Positions 1-10,093 of a stretch of 64,000 bases of DNA are shown piece after piece (position 1 is the first letter of the stretch; every line of letters begins with the position of its first letter). Source of the stretch: an uncultured Paenibacillaceae bacterium. Lineage in GTDB: Bacteria; Bacillota; Bacilli; Paenibacillales; K13. The position numbers and the translations under genes are program-made. Under the pieces are notes generated by a model. The model ran no database searches. It saw nothing but the letters and a program-made list of their open reading frames with translations, and was not told the DNA's origin. The stretch lies in NCBI GenBank assembly GCA_913056365.1, contig CAJXLT010000001.1, forward strand, positions 248,001 to 312,000, read 5' to 3'.

Positions 1-1
1 G

Positions 2-799
2 ATTCATGCTGTTCGTCAGGCCAAAGGCAAGTATTATGTGTATGTGACACCGAATGAAGAAGTTACGAATGACGTGTACGATATTCAAGTGACGTATCCG
101 GTGAACGGCGTGGTTCACGACAGCAATAACTTGGAATCCAATAATATTAAGGAAGCCGCCTATTATGTTCAACCGGATCAACTCTATCATGCAGCGTTCG
201 AAAGCATACATGATGTAGAGTGGTATAGCCTGTCATTAGAATCAGGTCCGATTGTATTCACGGGCACTGTAGATAACAGGGATTACGCCAACGTTGTGCT
301 GCATGATCGATACGGCAATAGTTTGCGCAGCGCGAGTTTTCATGATGGACATGATGTTAATTTCGATATTAAGGACGCAGGATTGTATTTTCTCAAGCTG
401 AACACGACGACAAGAGCTAAGAGTTATTCATTCAAGGTGCAATACAAGCAGGGGATTCAAATTTATATTAATGGGGATTACTTCATGAGCAATCAACCCG
501 CTGTTATGGAAGGAGGGACGGTCATGGTTCCCCTTCGGGATATATTCGAGGTATTGGGAGCTGAAGTGGAATGGAATCAGGAAGTACAAAGCGTTCGAGC
601 GAAAAGAGGAACCCACGAAATCAGCTTGAACATCGGCTCCACATCAGCTTATAAGAATGGAACTTCGGTACAATTGAGCGTTCCTGCCCAAATCATAGGC
701 ACAAGCACGATGGTGCCGCTGCGATTTGTTAGTGAAGCGCTAGGTGCTGAGGTGGAGTGGGAACCGGAAACTAAGCAAGTGCTGATTGATGCGTCATGA
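2..799 (+). CDS. Secreted protein with copper-amine-oxidase-like stalk domain (5' end outside window)
   Basis: The reading frame is open at the left edge, so only the C-terminal part is present. The first half reads as a beta-rich segment like a pre-peptidase C-terminal domain (motifs such as VEWYSLSL and DAGLYFLKL). The last ~115 residues contain two halves of a copper-amine-oxidase N-terminal-type stalk domain: MVPLRDIFEVLGAEVEW and, later, MVPLRFVSEALGAEVEW. Such stalk modules are common on exported or cell-surface proteins of Paenibacillus. They do not by themselves imply oxidase activity, and no catalytic domain is visible here. The upstream part, presumably with a signal peptide, lies outside the window. 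The gene ends before a hairpin at 852-892. Confidence 0.8.
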   Translation: MHAVRQAKGKYYVYVTPNEEVTNDVYDIQVTYPVNGVVHDSNNLESNNIKEAAYYVQPDQLYHAAFESIHDVEWYSLSLESGPIVFTGTVDNRDYANVVLHDRYGNSLRSASFHDGHDVNFDIKDAGLYFLKLNTTTRAKSYSFKVQYKQGIQIYINGDYFMSNQPAVMEGGTVMVPLRDIFEVLGAEVEWNQEVQSVRAKRGTHEISLNIGSTSAYKNGTSVQLSVPAQIIGTSTMVPLRFVSEALGAEVEWEPETKQVLIDAS

Positions 800-851
800 G
801 CATCAAGCCCGCATGTTCACGCTGGCGAATAACGCGATAGGATGATGACAA

Positions 852-892
852 AGAGCTGTCTCAAAGTTATGTATGACTTGTGAGACGGCTCT
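852..892 (+). terminator. Palindromic hairpin, terminator-like
   Basis: Arms 852-863 (AGAGCTGTCTCA) and 881-892 (TGAGACGGCTCT) pair over 12 bases with one G-U pair, with a 17-base loop. There is no clean T-run after it. The sequence resembles the dyad at 13147-13187 (GCTGTCC ... GGACAGC with AGTCATTATG inside), so it may be a member of a small palindromic repeat family that also serves as a terminator. Confidence 0.5.
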
Positions 893-1041
893 CTGTGTTC
901 AAGAGGAAATTGTATTGCTAGTTGAACTGTCTACCCTATTTCATACGGTGTTCCTCGGTATATTACTTTATGGCTTAGTCCGAAGTGTGAGAGGAAGTAA
1001 GTAAACATAACAACCTACATAAAGGAGTCCAAGCTTTCCGA

Positions 1042-2796
1042 ATGGGAAACCCAATTTCATTGGCGGCGATGCTAATCTCTGTTGCGATGATGTGTGTGTT
1101 TTTGTTGTATGTTGCTTTGTTTCCAGGGGAGCGGCGCGTGCGTTTTTTTGCATGGGTAATGGTATGTCGGGTGCTATACGCATGCAGTGTGATGCTGGAA
1201 TTAGGGAGCGAATCGTTGGATGCCAAGCTATGGTTCCGCAATATGGAACGAACGGCGCTGGTGTTCCACGTGCCATTCATGGTGTTGTTCGTCATCGACT
1301 TGTACGGTAAGGACAAGCTGTTGAGCGGGTTGAAGCGAGCCATCCTGTTTCTTGTATTCATCGGCTGGTCTGCGTTCATCTGGACGGATTCCTGGCACGG
1401 GCAGTTTCGCGTATCAGCCCAGTTGCAGGACGGTCACTTGGAAACGGTACGATCCATGTATGCCGGTATCTTCAGTCTGTTTTGCTACGTTATTCTAGTG
1501 ATCTGCCTCTTCTTCCTCATTCGCTATATTCGCAGTGCCCATTCAACGATTCGCCGATTGGGAGGGTGGCTGCTGCTGTTCGGCTCTGTTCCATTGATGA
1601 TGGAAGTGCTGCAATCCGTATGGCCGGGTCTGTCGCCGTGGCTGCTGCCGCTTAGCGTGTATACAGGATTTCTAGGCATGAGTATGTTGTGGATTGTGTT
1701 TAAGTACAAGCTGTTCTCGATCGTTCCGCTTGCCCGCAACAGGGTGGTCGATTCTATGCAGGAAGGCATGCTGATTGTGAATCACAAAGGAAAGGTGATT
1801 GACTGCAATGCGTACACAGCCGGATTGTTTGGCGATAAAGCTAGCAGAGAGTTCGTTGGCAGTGACATCACCCCCTTGCTGTCTTCTTGGTCAGAGTGGC
1901 TCGAGCTGTGTGAGCGGATGGAGGAGGGGCAGATCGAGGTAGAGATAGAGAGGAAAGGAACGTGCTATACGTATTCGGTTAGGGTATATCCGCTATTAAC
2001 TGAACGCAAGCGCAAGCAGGGGACAGTCTCGATTCTGTTCGATATGACAGAGAGCCGTAGACGGCTTGAACAGATTGCTCAGATGAACCGCATGAAGGAT
2101 CGCTTCGTTGCTGCTGTCTCGCATGATATTCGCGACCCGCTCGCTATCCAGATGAGCTTGATATCGCTCATGCAGGAGGATGCTTCTGAATGGAATGATC
2201 GTAAGCAAGTGATGCTGGAATCATTGAGTGAGCAGATGCATCGTTCCTTCGAAATGGTCGACAATTTGCTAGATTGGTTTCGCAGTCAGCAGGAAGGCAT
2301 ACGATTGCATCCGTGCAATGTATTATTGAAAGAGGTCATAGACAATGCGAGCGCGCAGCTCCAATGGAGGGGAATGGCTAAGCAGATTACTATTCAAGTA
2401 TTCGTCGATGAATCCCTTGTGGTGTATGCAGACAGGGAAGCGTTGGCCCTTATTGTGCGCAATCTGTTATCCAATGCGATCAAGTTCTCCTATGTAGGCG
2501 GACATGTGTTCATAGAGGCAAGGGAAGCCGAGGGGGATGTGCAGGTAACTGTGCGAGACAACGGCATAGGATTAAGCGCTTTACAACTTCAACAATTGTT
2601 CGATGACCATATATTTCATGCTGGAACAGGGACGGAAGGGGAGAAGGGGACGGGAATCGGATTGTTGCTTTGCCGTCAATTCGTACGGTTGAATGGCGGT
2701 CGGATATGGGCAGATAGTTCGCTAGGTCAAGGAAGTGCTTTTCACTTTACGTTGCTTAAGGGGGATATTGATGCAGGTTGTGATGATAGACGATGA
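1042..2796 (+). CDS. Membrane sensor histidine kinase (7TM N-terminus, PAS, HisKA, HATPase)
   Basis: The 584-residue protein starts with about seven hydrophobic segments (residues ~5-225), as in kinases with the N-terminal 7TM sensing region. A PAS-like segment follows at ~230-335 (NRVVDSMQEGMLIVN), then a HisKA domain with the phosphoacceptor at H361 in VSHDIRDPL. The C-terminal ATPase shows an N box (NLLSNAIKFS), a G1 box (DNGIGL) and a G2 box (GEKGTGIGL). It should autophosphorylate and pass phosphate to the response regulator whose start lies inside its last codons (26-base overlap). An AAAGGAG site lies at 1021-1027, rather far from the ATG. The signal sensed is not deducible. The output may include the toxin-like gene downstream. 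Confidence 0.9.
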   Translation: MGNPISLAAMLISVAMMCVFLLYVALFPGERRVRFFAWVMVCRVLYACSVMLELGSESLDAKLWFRNMERTALVFHVPFMVLFVIDLYGKDKLLSGLKRAILFLVFIGWSAFIWTDSWHGQFRVSAQLQDGHLETVRSMYAGIFSLFCYVILVICLFFLIRYIRSAHSTIRRLGGWLLLFGSVPLMMEVLQSVWPGLSPWLLPLSVYTGFLGMSMLWIVFKYKLFSIVPLARNRVVDSMQEGMLIVNHKGKVIDCNAYTAGLFGDKASREFVGSDITPLLSSWSEWLELCERMEEGQIEVEIERKGTCYTYSVRVYPLLTERKRKQGTVSILFDMTESRRRLEQIAQMNRMKDRFVAAVSHDIRDPLAIQMSLISLMQEDASEWNDRKQVMLESLSEQMHRSFEMVDNLLDWFRSQQEGIRLHPCNVLLKEVIDNASAQLQWRGMAKQITIQVFVDESLVVYADREALALIVRNLLSNAIKFSYVGGHVFIEAREAEGDVQVTVRDNGIGLSALQLQQLFDDHIFHAGTGTEGEKGTGIGLLLCRQFVRLNGGRIWADSSLGQGSAFHFTLLKGDIDAGCDDRR

Positions 2797-3874
2797 GCCA
2801 GCGATGCTGCTTATTATGGAACAGATGCTGGCTCAACTGCAGGGCGTGAAGGTTGCAGGCAGTTTTCTGGATGCCGATTCAGCGTTCACCTATGTGGAGC
2901 GGGAACATGTCGATATGGCTTTCATTGATATTACACTCAAGGATGACGACGGTCTTGTATTAGCGAAGCGCATGCGGCAAGTGTTGCCTGATCTCGATAT
3001 CGTATTCGTAACATCGCATAAGGCATTCGCTCTGGAAGCCTACCAGACTTATCCGCTAGACTATATTGTCAAGCCTATAACATTGTCACGCTTGGAACAG
3101 ACAGTTGCTCGGTCTATACGTCGATCCGCTGCGAATAACCATCAGCAGCACAATAGGCTGCACATTCAGCTGTTAGGTGCGTTAGAGGTTAGCAGCAATC
3201 AAGAAGGTGCGATCCGCTGGATTTCACAGAAAAGTCAAGAGTTGTGTGCCTGCTTATTGCTGCAAGAGGGCAGAAGTATATCCAAAAGCCGATTAATCGA
3301 AGAAGTCTTCGCCCATATGCCGCTGAAGAATGCAGAGACTTATCTGTATACGGCTGTATACCAGCTTCGCAAAGCATTGGCAGCGCTTGGCTTCGCGTCC
3401 ATCGTTCAATCCGGTCACGAACAGTATCGCTTAGATCTGGCTCCTATTGACGCAGATTTCCTCGTATTCGAGCAGAAGCTTCGACAAATTGGCACTATCG
3501 ATGAAGCGAATATTGCAGCAGCGATTGAGCTGGAACGCACATATACTGGCGATTTGTTAGGAGAAATGTCCTATGTATGGGCAATGCCGGCACGGGAGCG
3601 ATTGGGCAATCTGTATGAGCAGTTTGCGAAGCGGCTGATACGCTGGCTGTTGGATCATCGCAGAGGAGAGGAGGCGGCACTCATTGCCAAGCGTCTAGTG
3701 TTGCGCAATGAATTGGATGAGGAAGCGAACGGTTTATTACTGGAAGCTTATGCGGTGAAGCAGGATCGTGCCGCCTTACAGAACCATTTTGTACAATTTT
3801 CCGCTCTGCTGCATCATGAGCTTGGCGTGGCGCCAGCAGAGAAGATTGTACACTTATTCGAGCGGATTCGATAA
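2771..3874 (+). CDS. SARP-like response regulator (receiver, winged helix, BTAD)
   Basis: Residues 1-115 form a receiver domain with the acidic pair at DD (7-8), phosphoacceptor D53 in FIDITLKDDDG and the lysine in YIVKPI. A winged-helix DNA-binding segment follows (residues ~135-215, 'LLGALEVSS' onward). Then comes a bacterial transcriptional activator (BTAD) all-helical domain to the end. This architecture is known from response regulators that carry a SARP-like output domain. The ATG at 2771 is preferred over an upstream in-frame start at 2735 because the receiver begins there and a GGGGGA-type site precedes it. The gene overlaps the kinase gene, so the two are translated together. Its stop codon also overlaps an ATG at 3874. 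Confidence 0.9.
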   Translation: MQVVMIDDEPAMLLIMEQMLAQLQGVKVAGSFLDADSAFTYVEREHVDMAFIDITLKDDDGLVLAKRMRQVLPDLDIVFVTSHKAFALEAYQTYPLDYIVKPITLSRLEQTVARSIRRSAANNHQQHNRLHIQLLGALEVSSNQEGAIRWISQKSQELCACLLLQEGRSISKSRLIEEVFAHMPLKNAETYLYTAVYQLRKALAALGFASIVQSGHEQYRLDLAPIDADFLVFEQKLRQIGTIDEANIAAAIELERTYTGDLLGEMSYVWAMPARERLGNLYEQFAKRLIRWLLDHRRGEEAALIAKRLVLRNELDEEANGLLLEAYAVKQDRAALQNHFVQFSALLHHELGVAPAEKIVHLFERIR

Positions 3875-3954
3875 TGATTTCAGATCGGTTTCAGATTCCT
3901 GCCCTACACTTGGAGTTGCAAGTCACACCTATACCCAAGGAGGAATTTGATAAG

Positions 3955-4692
3955 ATGGCGACACAAGAACTATTCTCATTCTCTGATCTGCCGAACGTGA
4001 ATTCAAGTCCGGACCAAGTACGCAAGAAGTTCAAGGATCACTATGGCAAAAATCCTGACGGCATCTGCGTGAACAGCGAAACCTATTATGATGCAGTGAA
4101 GCCTGCCATCACGGAGCAATACGGACACCCGTGCTACAAGGTGTTAGGCGAATTCGAGTATCAAGATGACGGACAGAGCCAGCCGCAAGAAGCGGTGCTT
4201 GGCACGAATTATGCATACAATCATAGTGATGAAGAAGCGACGATATCGCTGACAGTCAATGCGAACTGGTCGGAAGAAACGTCTTGGACATCTTCAGTGT
4301 CAGCAGGCTTAACGATTGAGGCCGGCATTCAAATTGAAGGCGTATTCAGCACAGGTGTTAGCTTCACGGAAACGATCACGGTCGGGAAGACGCAATCCCA
4401 AACTGTGGGCAAAGGCGCTTCCTCTACGGTGTCCGTTACGGTACCACCGCGCAGCAAGAAGCAAGTATCGATGACGGGTACGTTGATTAAGTCGAAGGTG
4501 AAGTTCGAAGCACCTGTTGCCGTACAAGGCTCGTTCGGAGCGAACTTCCCGGACAAGGTTGACGGTCACTACTACTGGTTCCTGAATGCGAATCAAGTAT
4601 TGGACAACTATGGCGGTACGATTCGCGGCGAGATCGAGAACGCTTCGATCTTCAATGTGCAGACAGTGGTCGGTCCGTCAGAATCGATCTAA
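3955..4692 (+). CDS. ETX/MTX2 (aerolysin-like) pore-forming protein family
   Basis: The 245-residue protein has no signal peptide. Its middle (residues ~75-190) is a long Ser/Thr-rich alternating beta segment (SWTSSVSAGLTIEAG, then TVGKTQSQTVGKGASSTVSV). This is the hallmark of the pore-inserting domain of aerolysin/ETX/MTX2 proteins, followed by VPPRSKKQVSMTGTLI. Known members are insecticidal or cytolytic toxins, but relatives of unknown role exist in many organisms. The start at 3955 is chosen because AAGGAGG (3939-3945) precedes it. An in-frame ATG at 3874 overlaps the regulator's stop and lacks such a site. Its place directly after the kinase/regulator pair suggests it is a target of that system. 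A hairpin terminator follows at 4709-4748. Confidence 0.7.
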   Translation: MATQELFSFSDLPNVNSSPDQVRKKFKDHYGKNPDGICVNSETYYDAVKPAITEQYGHPCYKVLGEFEYQDDGQSQPQEAVLGTNYAYNHSDEEATISLTVNANWSEETSWTSSVSAGLTIEAGIQIEGVFSTGVSFTETITVGKTQSQTVGKGASSTVSVTVPPRSKKQVSMTGTLIKSKVKFEAPVAVQGSFGANFPDKVDGHYYWFLNANQVLDNYGGTIRGEIENASIFNVQTVVGPSESI

Positions 4693-4708
4693 GCGTCGTT
4701 CACACTCT

Positions 4709-4748
4709 TGCCTCAATAGTCATGCTATGACTGTTGGGGCAGCTTTTT
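4709..4748 (+). terminator. Rho-independent terminator
   Basis: Arms 4709-4723 and 4727-4741 form a 15-base stem with a few G-U pairs and a three-base loop, followed by TTTTT at 4744-4748. It lies between the toxin-like gene and the convergent DinB-like gene. Confidence 0.8.
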
Positions 4749-4783
4749 GCGTAGAGAATCAGAGTGGCGTGTCTACGGGATTG

Positions 4784-5317
4784 TTATTTATCCCTGATCT
4801 GCAAAATTCCTAAATATTCGCGCCAAGGACCGACATCCTCCTGATAGCGCATCGCCATTACCCGCATAATCTGTGCAAGGTGAGTCAGGTCGTGCACGAC
4901 CCAAGTGGCGAGCAGCTGTTTAACTGTCACGGTCCCGAATGCGGGATGCTTCCCTTCTCGTTCCAAGAGTTCTGTAGAAGAGATATGTGCCTTGAGTTTA
5001 GCGATGTTCGCTGTTCGAAGCGTGAGGAAGGATTGCAGGCTTTGACCGAGATTGACTGACTTCTCTTGATGGAGGTGGGCAAAGCGGTCAAAGGGCGGGA
5101 GCGGATGTGGCTCATCCTTCTCTAACATCTTCTCTAGTCGCGGCATCCAATTGTGCTTCTCTCCTTCTACAAGATGCTCGATCACCTCCAATACATTCCA
5201 TGTCTCTTCACCCTCGTTGCACAGCAGCCAGCCGTCCGACAGACCCGTTAAGAATGCTGTCAGTGTGTGCGGGGTGCGTTCCAACAGCTCAATCGACTCT
5301 TGCAAAGTAAAGTTCAT
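4784..5317 (-). CDS. DinB-family (four-helix, metal-binding) protein
   Basis: The protein is 178 residues, the usual size for DinB/YfiT-like proteins. It has histidines in the expected places: EHLVEGEKHNW near residue 50 and VHDLTHLAQI near residue 150. Family members are four-helix metal-binding proteins. Some are thiol-dependent transferases, and many have no assigned role. The ATG at 5315-5317 is preceded by GGGGGGAGG. It begins one base after the stop of the ArsR-like regulator on the same strand, so the two form an operon. The regulator may control both, but the substrate is unknown. Confidence 0.8.
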   Translation of the reverse strand: MNFTLQESIELLERTPHTLTAFLTGLSDGWLLCNEGEETWNVLEVIEHLVEGEKHNWMPRLEKMLEKDEPHPLPPFDRFAHLHQEKSVNLGQSLQSFLTLRTANIAKLKAHISSTELLEREGKHPAFGTVTVKQLLATWVVHDLTHLAQIMRVMAMRYQEDVGPWREYLGILQIRDK

Positions 5318-5318
5318 G

Positions 5319-6236
5319 CTACCTCCCCCCAACTACATCATAGAGCACCCGGACGATGATATCTTGCTTGTAATTACCGAAGTGCTTTCCGTAAATTGTC
5401 AGTCCTCCTGCATCTCCCTCATCCTCAACTGTCAGCCGAAACTTGATGTCAGCGGCGTGAGAAAGCTTCAATTGATCAATCGTCACATCAGATATACGGA
5501 AGCCATCGATGAAGGCTCCTTCCTTGTTCACACGGAGTAGCTTGTTCATGCCGTATTGATTCAGATAGAGCGGCCACCAGCCAGGATTACAATTCCCCTT
5601 CACACCGCCGAAGTCGCCTGGTGAAGTCCAAGTTCCTAGCTCTACACCATTGATAGCAAAGGCGATATCCGACGGCCAGTTATTGTTATAGCTTGGCGCT
5701 TCTGAACCTAATTCCATAATAAACTGCAGCTCGCTGAATTGCTGGTTCGACTTCAAGTAGTTGGGAATGCGGTACTCCAGATAACCCTTGCCTAGCCAGA
5801 TAATGCTGGCATGAATATGCTGCGGGTCGGCGAAGTAACGGGGATTGTCAAATTCTCCGATGATCGCGTCTTTCGTTGCTAGTCCGCAAGTAGGCTCCGC
5901 TTCATAATCGCAATAGTGCCCCACCTTTATTTCGTATTCATACAGATTTTCGACTTCTTTGCCCTTCAGGTCCACTGTCAGCAGGTCTTCGTGCAGATAG
6001 CAGATTTTTTGGATACCGTGCTTGCCAACGGCGGTCGTAATATCGATCAAGCCGCTCTCTTCCAGCTTCTTAATATGCATCGTTACCGCACCATTCGTAA
6101 GGTTCAGCTTCTCTGCAAGCTCGTTCAAGTTCAAGCTGTCATGCTTCGTCAGCAGCTCGAGTATCGTAATTCGGATATCAGAGCTGAGCGCCTTGAAGAT
6201 CGGAAGTCCTTGCCGGAGTTCTTGAATGTGTATCAA
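5319..6236 (-). CDS. ArsR-type winged-helix regulator with C-terminal sensing domain, TTG start
   Basis: Residues 15-65 form an ArsR-like winged helix (LSSDIRITILELL; helix-turn-helix NELAEKLNLTNGAVTMHIKKL). The remaining ~230 residues are a beta-rich domain rich in W, G and N (NPGWWPLYLNQYG, GGLTIYGKHFG). This is much longer than a classical ArsR protein (about 100 residues). The C-terminal part plausibly senses a sugar, since the divergent neighbour is a GH51 arabinofuranosidase; that is inference. The start is a TTG at 6234-6236, supported by a strong GGAAGGGAAGG site just upstream and no usable ATG. Candidate operators are at 6264-6284 (its own leader) and 6795-6815 (before the arabinofuranosidase). 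Confidence 0.8.
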   Translation of the reverse strand: MIHIQELRQGLPIFKALSSDIRITILELLTKHDSLNLNELAEKLNLTNGAVTMHIKKLEESGLIDITTAVGKHGIQKICYLHEDLLTVDLKGKEVENLYEYEIKVGHYCDYEAEPTCGLATKDAIIGEFDNPRYFADPQHIHASIIWLGKGYLEYRIPNYLKSNQQFSELQFIMELGSEAPSYNNNWPSDIAFAINGVELGTWTSPGDFGGVKGNCNPGWWPLYLNQYGMNKLLRVNKEGAFIDGFRISDVTIDQLKLSHAADIKFRLTVEDEGDAGGLTIYGKHFGNYKQDIIVRVLYDVVGGR

Positions 6237-6263
6237 TCCGAATCCTTCCCTTCCACAGATTAG

Positions 6264-6284
6264 TTTAGATAATTATAAAATAAA
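6264..6284. promoter_or_regulatory. Candidate operator for the ArsR-type regulator, copy 1
   Basis: This 21-base AT-rich site (TTTAGATA, three bases, ATAAA, one base, TAAA) matches the site at 6795-6815 in 18 of 21 positions. It lies just upstream of the regulator's ribosome binding site. The motif is AT-rich, so chance similarity is possible. Confidence 0.45.
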
Positions 6285-6375
6285 GGGGCAGAAATGAAAA
6301 GCAGAATATAGGTAAAAATAAGCTCATGCATGTTTCACAGTGACTCTTAGTGGTCGGTAAGTTGCGGGGGAGGTG

Positions 6376-6569
6376 AAAGATGCAAATGTGCAGGCATTCG
6401 TATGAAACATAGCGCCAAATCAGCCAAAGCCTTCAGTTATACATCCTTTCAACGCTAAAGGTACCCAATACGTACATTTCCGTGATTGAAAGCTGCACAT
6501 TCGCTGGAATTTCGAGAAACTGCCTCATCAGAGCCGTCGAAGCCTGCACGTTCGCAGGAATTCTAGCAC
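6376..6569. repeat. Interspersed intergenic repeat family, copy A
   Basis: The gap between the divergent regulator and arabinofuranosidase genes (6237-6831) has no supportable gene. It contains degenerate units of the type TGCA..TTCGCAGGAATTTCGAG at 6378-6400, 6492-6520 and 6542-6569. The unit at 6542-6569 matches 40165-40192 in 24 of 28 positions. The unit at 6378-6400 matches 40114-40137 with a few differences. Both pairs occur in the same order in the two regions. Confidence 0.6.
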
Positions 6570-6702
6570 ATGAGTATGAACGACGACACGATTGTATGTT
6601 GCACATAACCACGAACGACGGCACGAATGGTCCTTGCACGTAACGATGAACAACAGCACTTTGGTCCTTGCACGTAACCATGAACGAAGACATGACCGCG
6701 CG
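6564..6702. repeat. Four degenerate ~35-bp tandem repeats
   Basis: Units begin at about 6564, 6599, 6634 and 6668, so the spacing is 35, 35 and 34 bases. The last three open with TTGCAC(A/G)TAAC, followed by a GAAC core (ACGAACGA, ATGAACAA, ATGAACGA). Units two and three end in GGTCC. The period is not a multiple of three, and open frames across it are repeat-derived, so it is treated as non-coding. It lies between the interspersed repeats and the arabinofuranosidase promoter region. Confidence 0.65.
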
Positions 6703-6789
6703 ATGCATGAGCGTGCACAATATAGCGCACCCATTCGAAGCAATAATGGGTTGACAACGACGACGTAGAAAATTAATATATTTATATAA

Positions 6790-8346
<1,557 letters not shown>

Positions 8347-8360
8347 TCGAAATCTGCAAG

Positions 8361-8414
8361 CAGGAATTGTGGGGGGAGTGCGTCAGATGCTCCTTCGGCA
8401 GTTCCTGTTTTTTT
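8361..8414 (+). terminator. Rho-independent terminator
   Basis: CAGGAATTG (8361-8369) pairs with CAGTTCCTG (8399-8407), directly followed by seven T (8408-8414). It ends the arabinofuranosidase transcript. Confidence 0.7.
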
Positions 8415-8499
8415 GTCCATATTGCCACAACCTTTCATGCTGCCTTGGCGTCTATAGGGCATAGTATCCTATATTCCCCTAGAAAGGAATGGCGTGAGA

Positions 8500-10002
8500 A
8501 TGAACGTACGAGTAACTTGCTATAAGCAGAAGGCAATCATCATGCTATTGTCCGCAATTCTGCTAGTCGTCACTATGATGCTGCCAGGAGTGAGAGCGCA
8601 GGCAGAGGATCTAGTTATTTTCGATCAAGGTGAGCCGTTGTTGTTCCCAGAGGGGCCAATTCGCGAGAATGGTGTTTGGCTTGTTCCGCTTCGTCCGATA
8701 GCAGAGCGCTTCGGCTATACGTTCACGAAAGTCACTCAAGATGAAATCATTCTGGAAGGCGGCGTTATAGGCAAGCTTCAATTGAAGCCTGGAGAGCTAG
8801 AAGCTACGATGAATGAACATGTAACAAGGACATTTGAGGCATCGCCTCGATTTTTGAATGGCAACTTGTTCGTATCCTTGGACTTCATTGGGTATTTGAC
8901 CGATATCGGGTATACGAAGGTGCCGGGTCAACGCAATCCTGTCATGATTGAACTGCGTCCGGGGGAGAAGGACCCTTGGCACGCACTCAAGAAGCATTAT
9001 TGGGAGGCAGTTCGCTACGATGGGAACACATATTTTATTAACAACACCGGGGAGGTCATGCTGAAGACGGATTATGTTCATCTTCCTTCGTTCGAGTACG
9101 CTGACCTCATTCCAGTTTACCGAAATGACAGGAGCCTAGGCTATGTCGATCGGACTGGAAAACTAGCCGTGCCTGCTACACACTATCGTATTTTCGAATT
9201 TAGCGAAGGGCTTGCTGTGTACAAAGATCTGATTCCTCATACGGAAGGCACCTATATGGTGAAGTACGGGTATTTGAACCGAGACGGCACGATACTGACG
9301 GTTAACAGATCTTCTCCAGTACCTCTAATGTTTGACCGTGCTTATTCGTTCGCGGACGGACTCGCTAAGGTAGTAAAAGACGGGAAAACCTACTATATCA
9401 ATCATGCGGGAACGATGGTGATTCCCCCCATCGAGGGTAGCTTGCGTACAAGAAGCTTCGCGGAAGGGTTGGCTGCGGTGGAAATGGCAATGAAGATCGA
9501 CGGTGAGCAGCAGTCGCGCACCGGCTATATGAATACGAAAGGCGAATTTGTCATTCCTGCGACGTTCGAATATGCAGGTGATTTCTCAGACGGCTTGGCT
9601 TCCGCTAGCAAGGACGGTAAATTCGGCTATATCGATCAAGTTGGACAATGGTTCATTACGCCACAATTTGATCGTGCTGACGCCTTTCATGAAGGTTATG
9701 CACGAGTGATGACAGAGTCGGACAACGGTCAAGTATGGTCGCTCATCGACAAGTCAGGGGAGAAGCTTGCATTGCCTCATCATGGACGTCTAGGTAGTCA
9801 TGCTGAAGGGCGGATCGCCTTCGAACAGTCGGGGTTGTGGGGATACCTGAACACAGATGGCGAGGTGGTCATTCCCCCTCGATACACCCACGCCTCCTCG
9901 TTCAAGGGCGGGATGGCTGCTGTTAATCTGACGGATGAAGCTGGTGAAGATGTCACAGCTTATATTGATTGGTCCGGCAAAGTTATATGGAAGAGTCAGT
10001 AA
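8500..10002 (+). CDS. Secreted WG-repeat protein with stalk-like N-terminal domain
   Basis: The protein starts with a signal peptide (hydrophobic MLLSAILLVVTMMLPG, likely cleavage near VRAQA, residue ~35). A segment resembling the copper-amine-oxidase stalk follows (WLVPLRPIAERFGYTF). From residue ~155 to the end are about seven to eight WG-type repeats of 40-50 residues, with units such as FADGLAKVVKDGK, FSDGLASASKDGKFGYID and GLWGYLNTDGEVVIPP. WG repeats form beta-rich, probably ligand-binding surfaces; no specific ligand is known. ATG 8500 is chosen with AGAAAGGAA ahead; a GTG at 8494 is the alternative. It stands alone between the arabinofuranosidase terminator and the AraC gene. Confidence 0.85.
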   Translation: MNVRVTCYKQKAIIMLLSAILLVVTMMLPGVRAQAEDLVIFDQGEPLLFPEGPIRENGVWLVPLRPIAERFGYTFTKVTQDEIILEGGVIGKLQLKPGELEATMNEHVTRTFEASPRFLNGNLFVSLDFIGYLTDIGYTKVPGQRNPVMIELRPGEKDPWHALKKHYWEAVRYDGNTYFINNTGEVMLKTDYVHLPSFEYADLIPVYRNDRSLGYVDRTGKLAVPATHYRIFEFSEGLAVYKDLIPHTEGTYMVKYGYLNRDGTILTVNRSSPVPLMFDRAYSFADGLAKVVKDGKTYYINHAGTMVIPPIEGSLRTRSFAEGLAAVEMAMKIDGEQQSRTGYMNTKGEFVIPATFEYAGDFSDGLASASKDGKFGYIDQVGQWFITPQFDRADAFHEGYARVMTESDNGQVWSLIDKSGEKLALPHHGRLGSHAEGRIAFEQSGLWGYLNTDGEVVIPPRYTHASSFKGGMAAVNLTDEAGEDVTAYIDWSGKVIWKSQ

Positions 10003-10093
10003 GGAGAAGCTGATATTAGTTGCGTGCCATTGCGCAGAGCAAGCGCAAGATGGGATAATGGAGAGAGCACGCAGACTCGGGTGAGGTGATGAC

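Noticed and set aside
6564-6702. CRISPR array
   Set aside because: The units are directly adjacent without unique spacers, and no cas genes are near.
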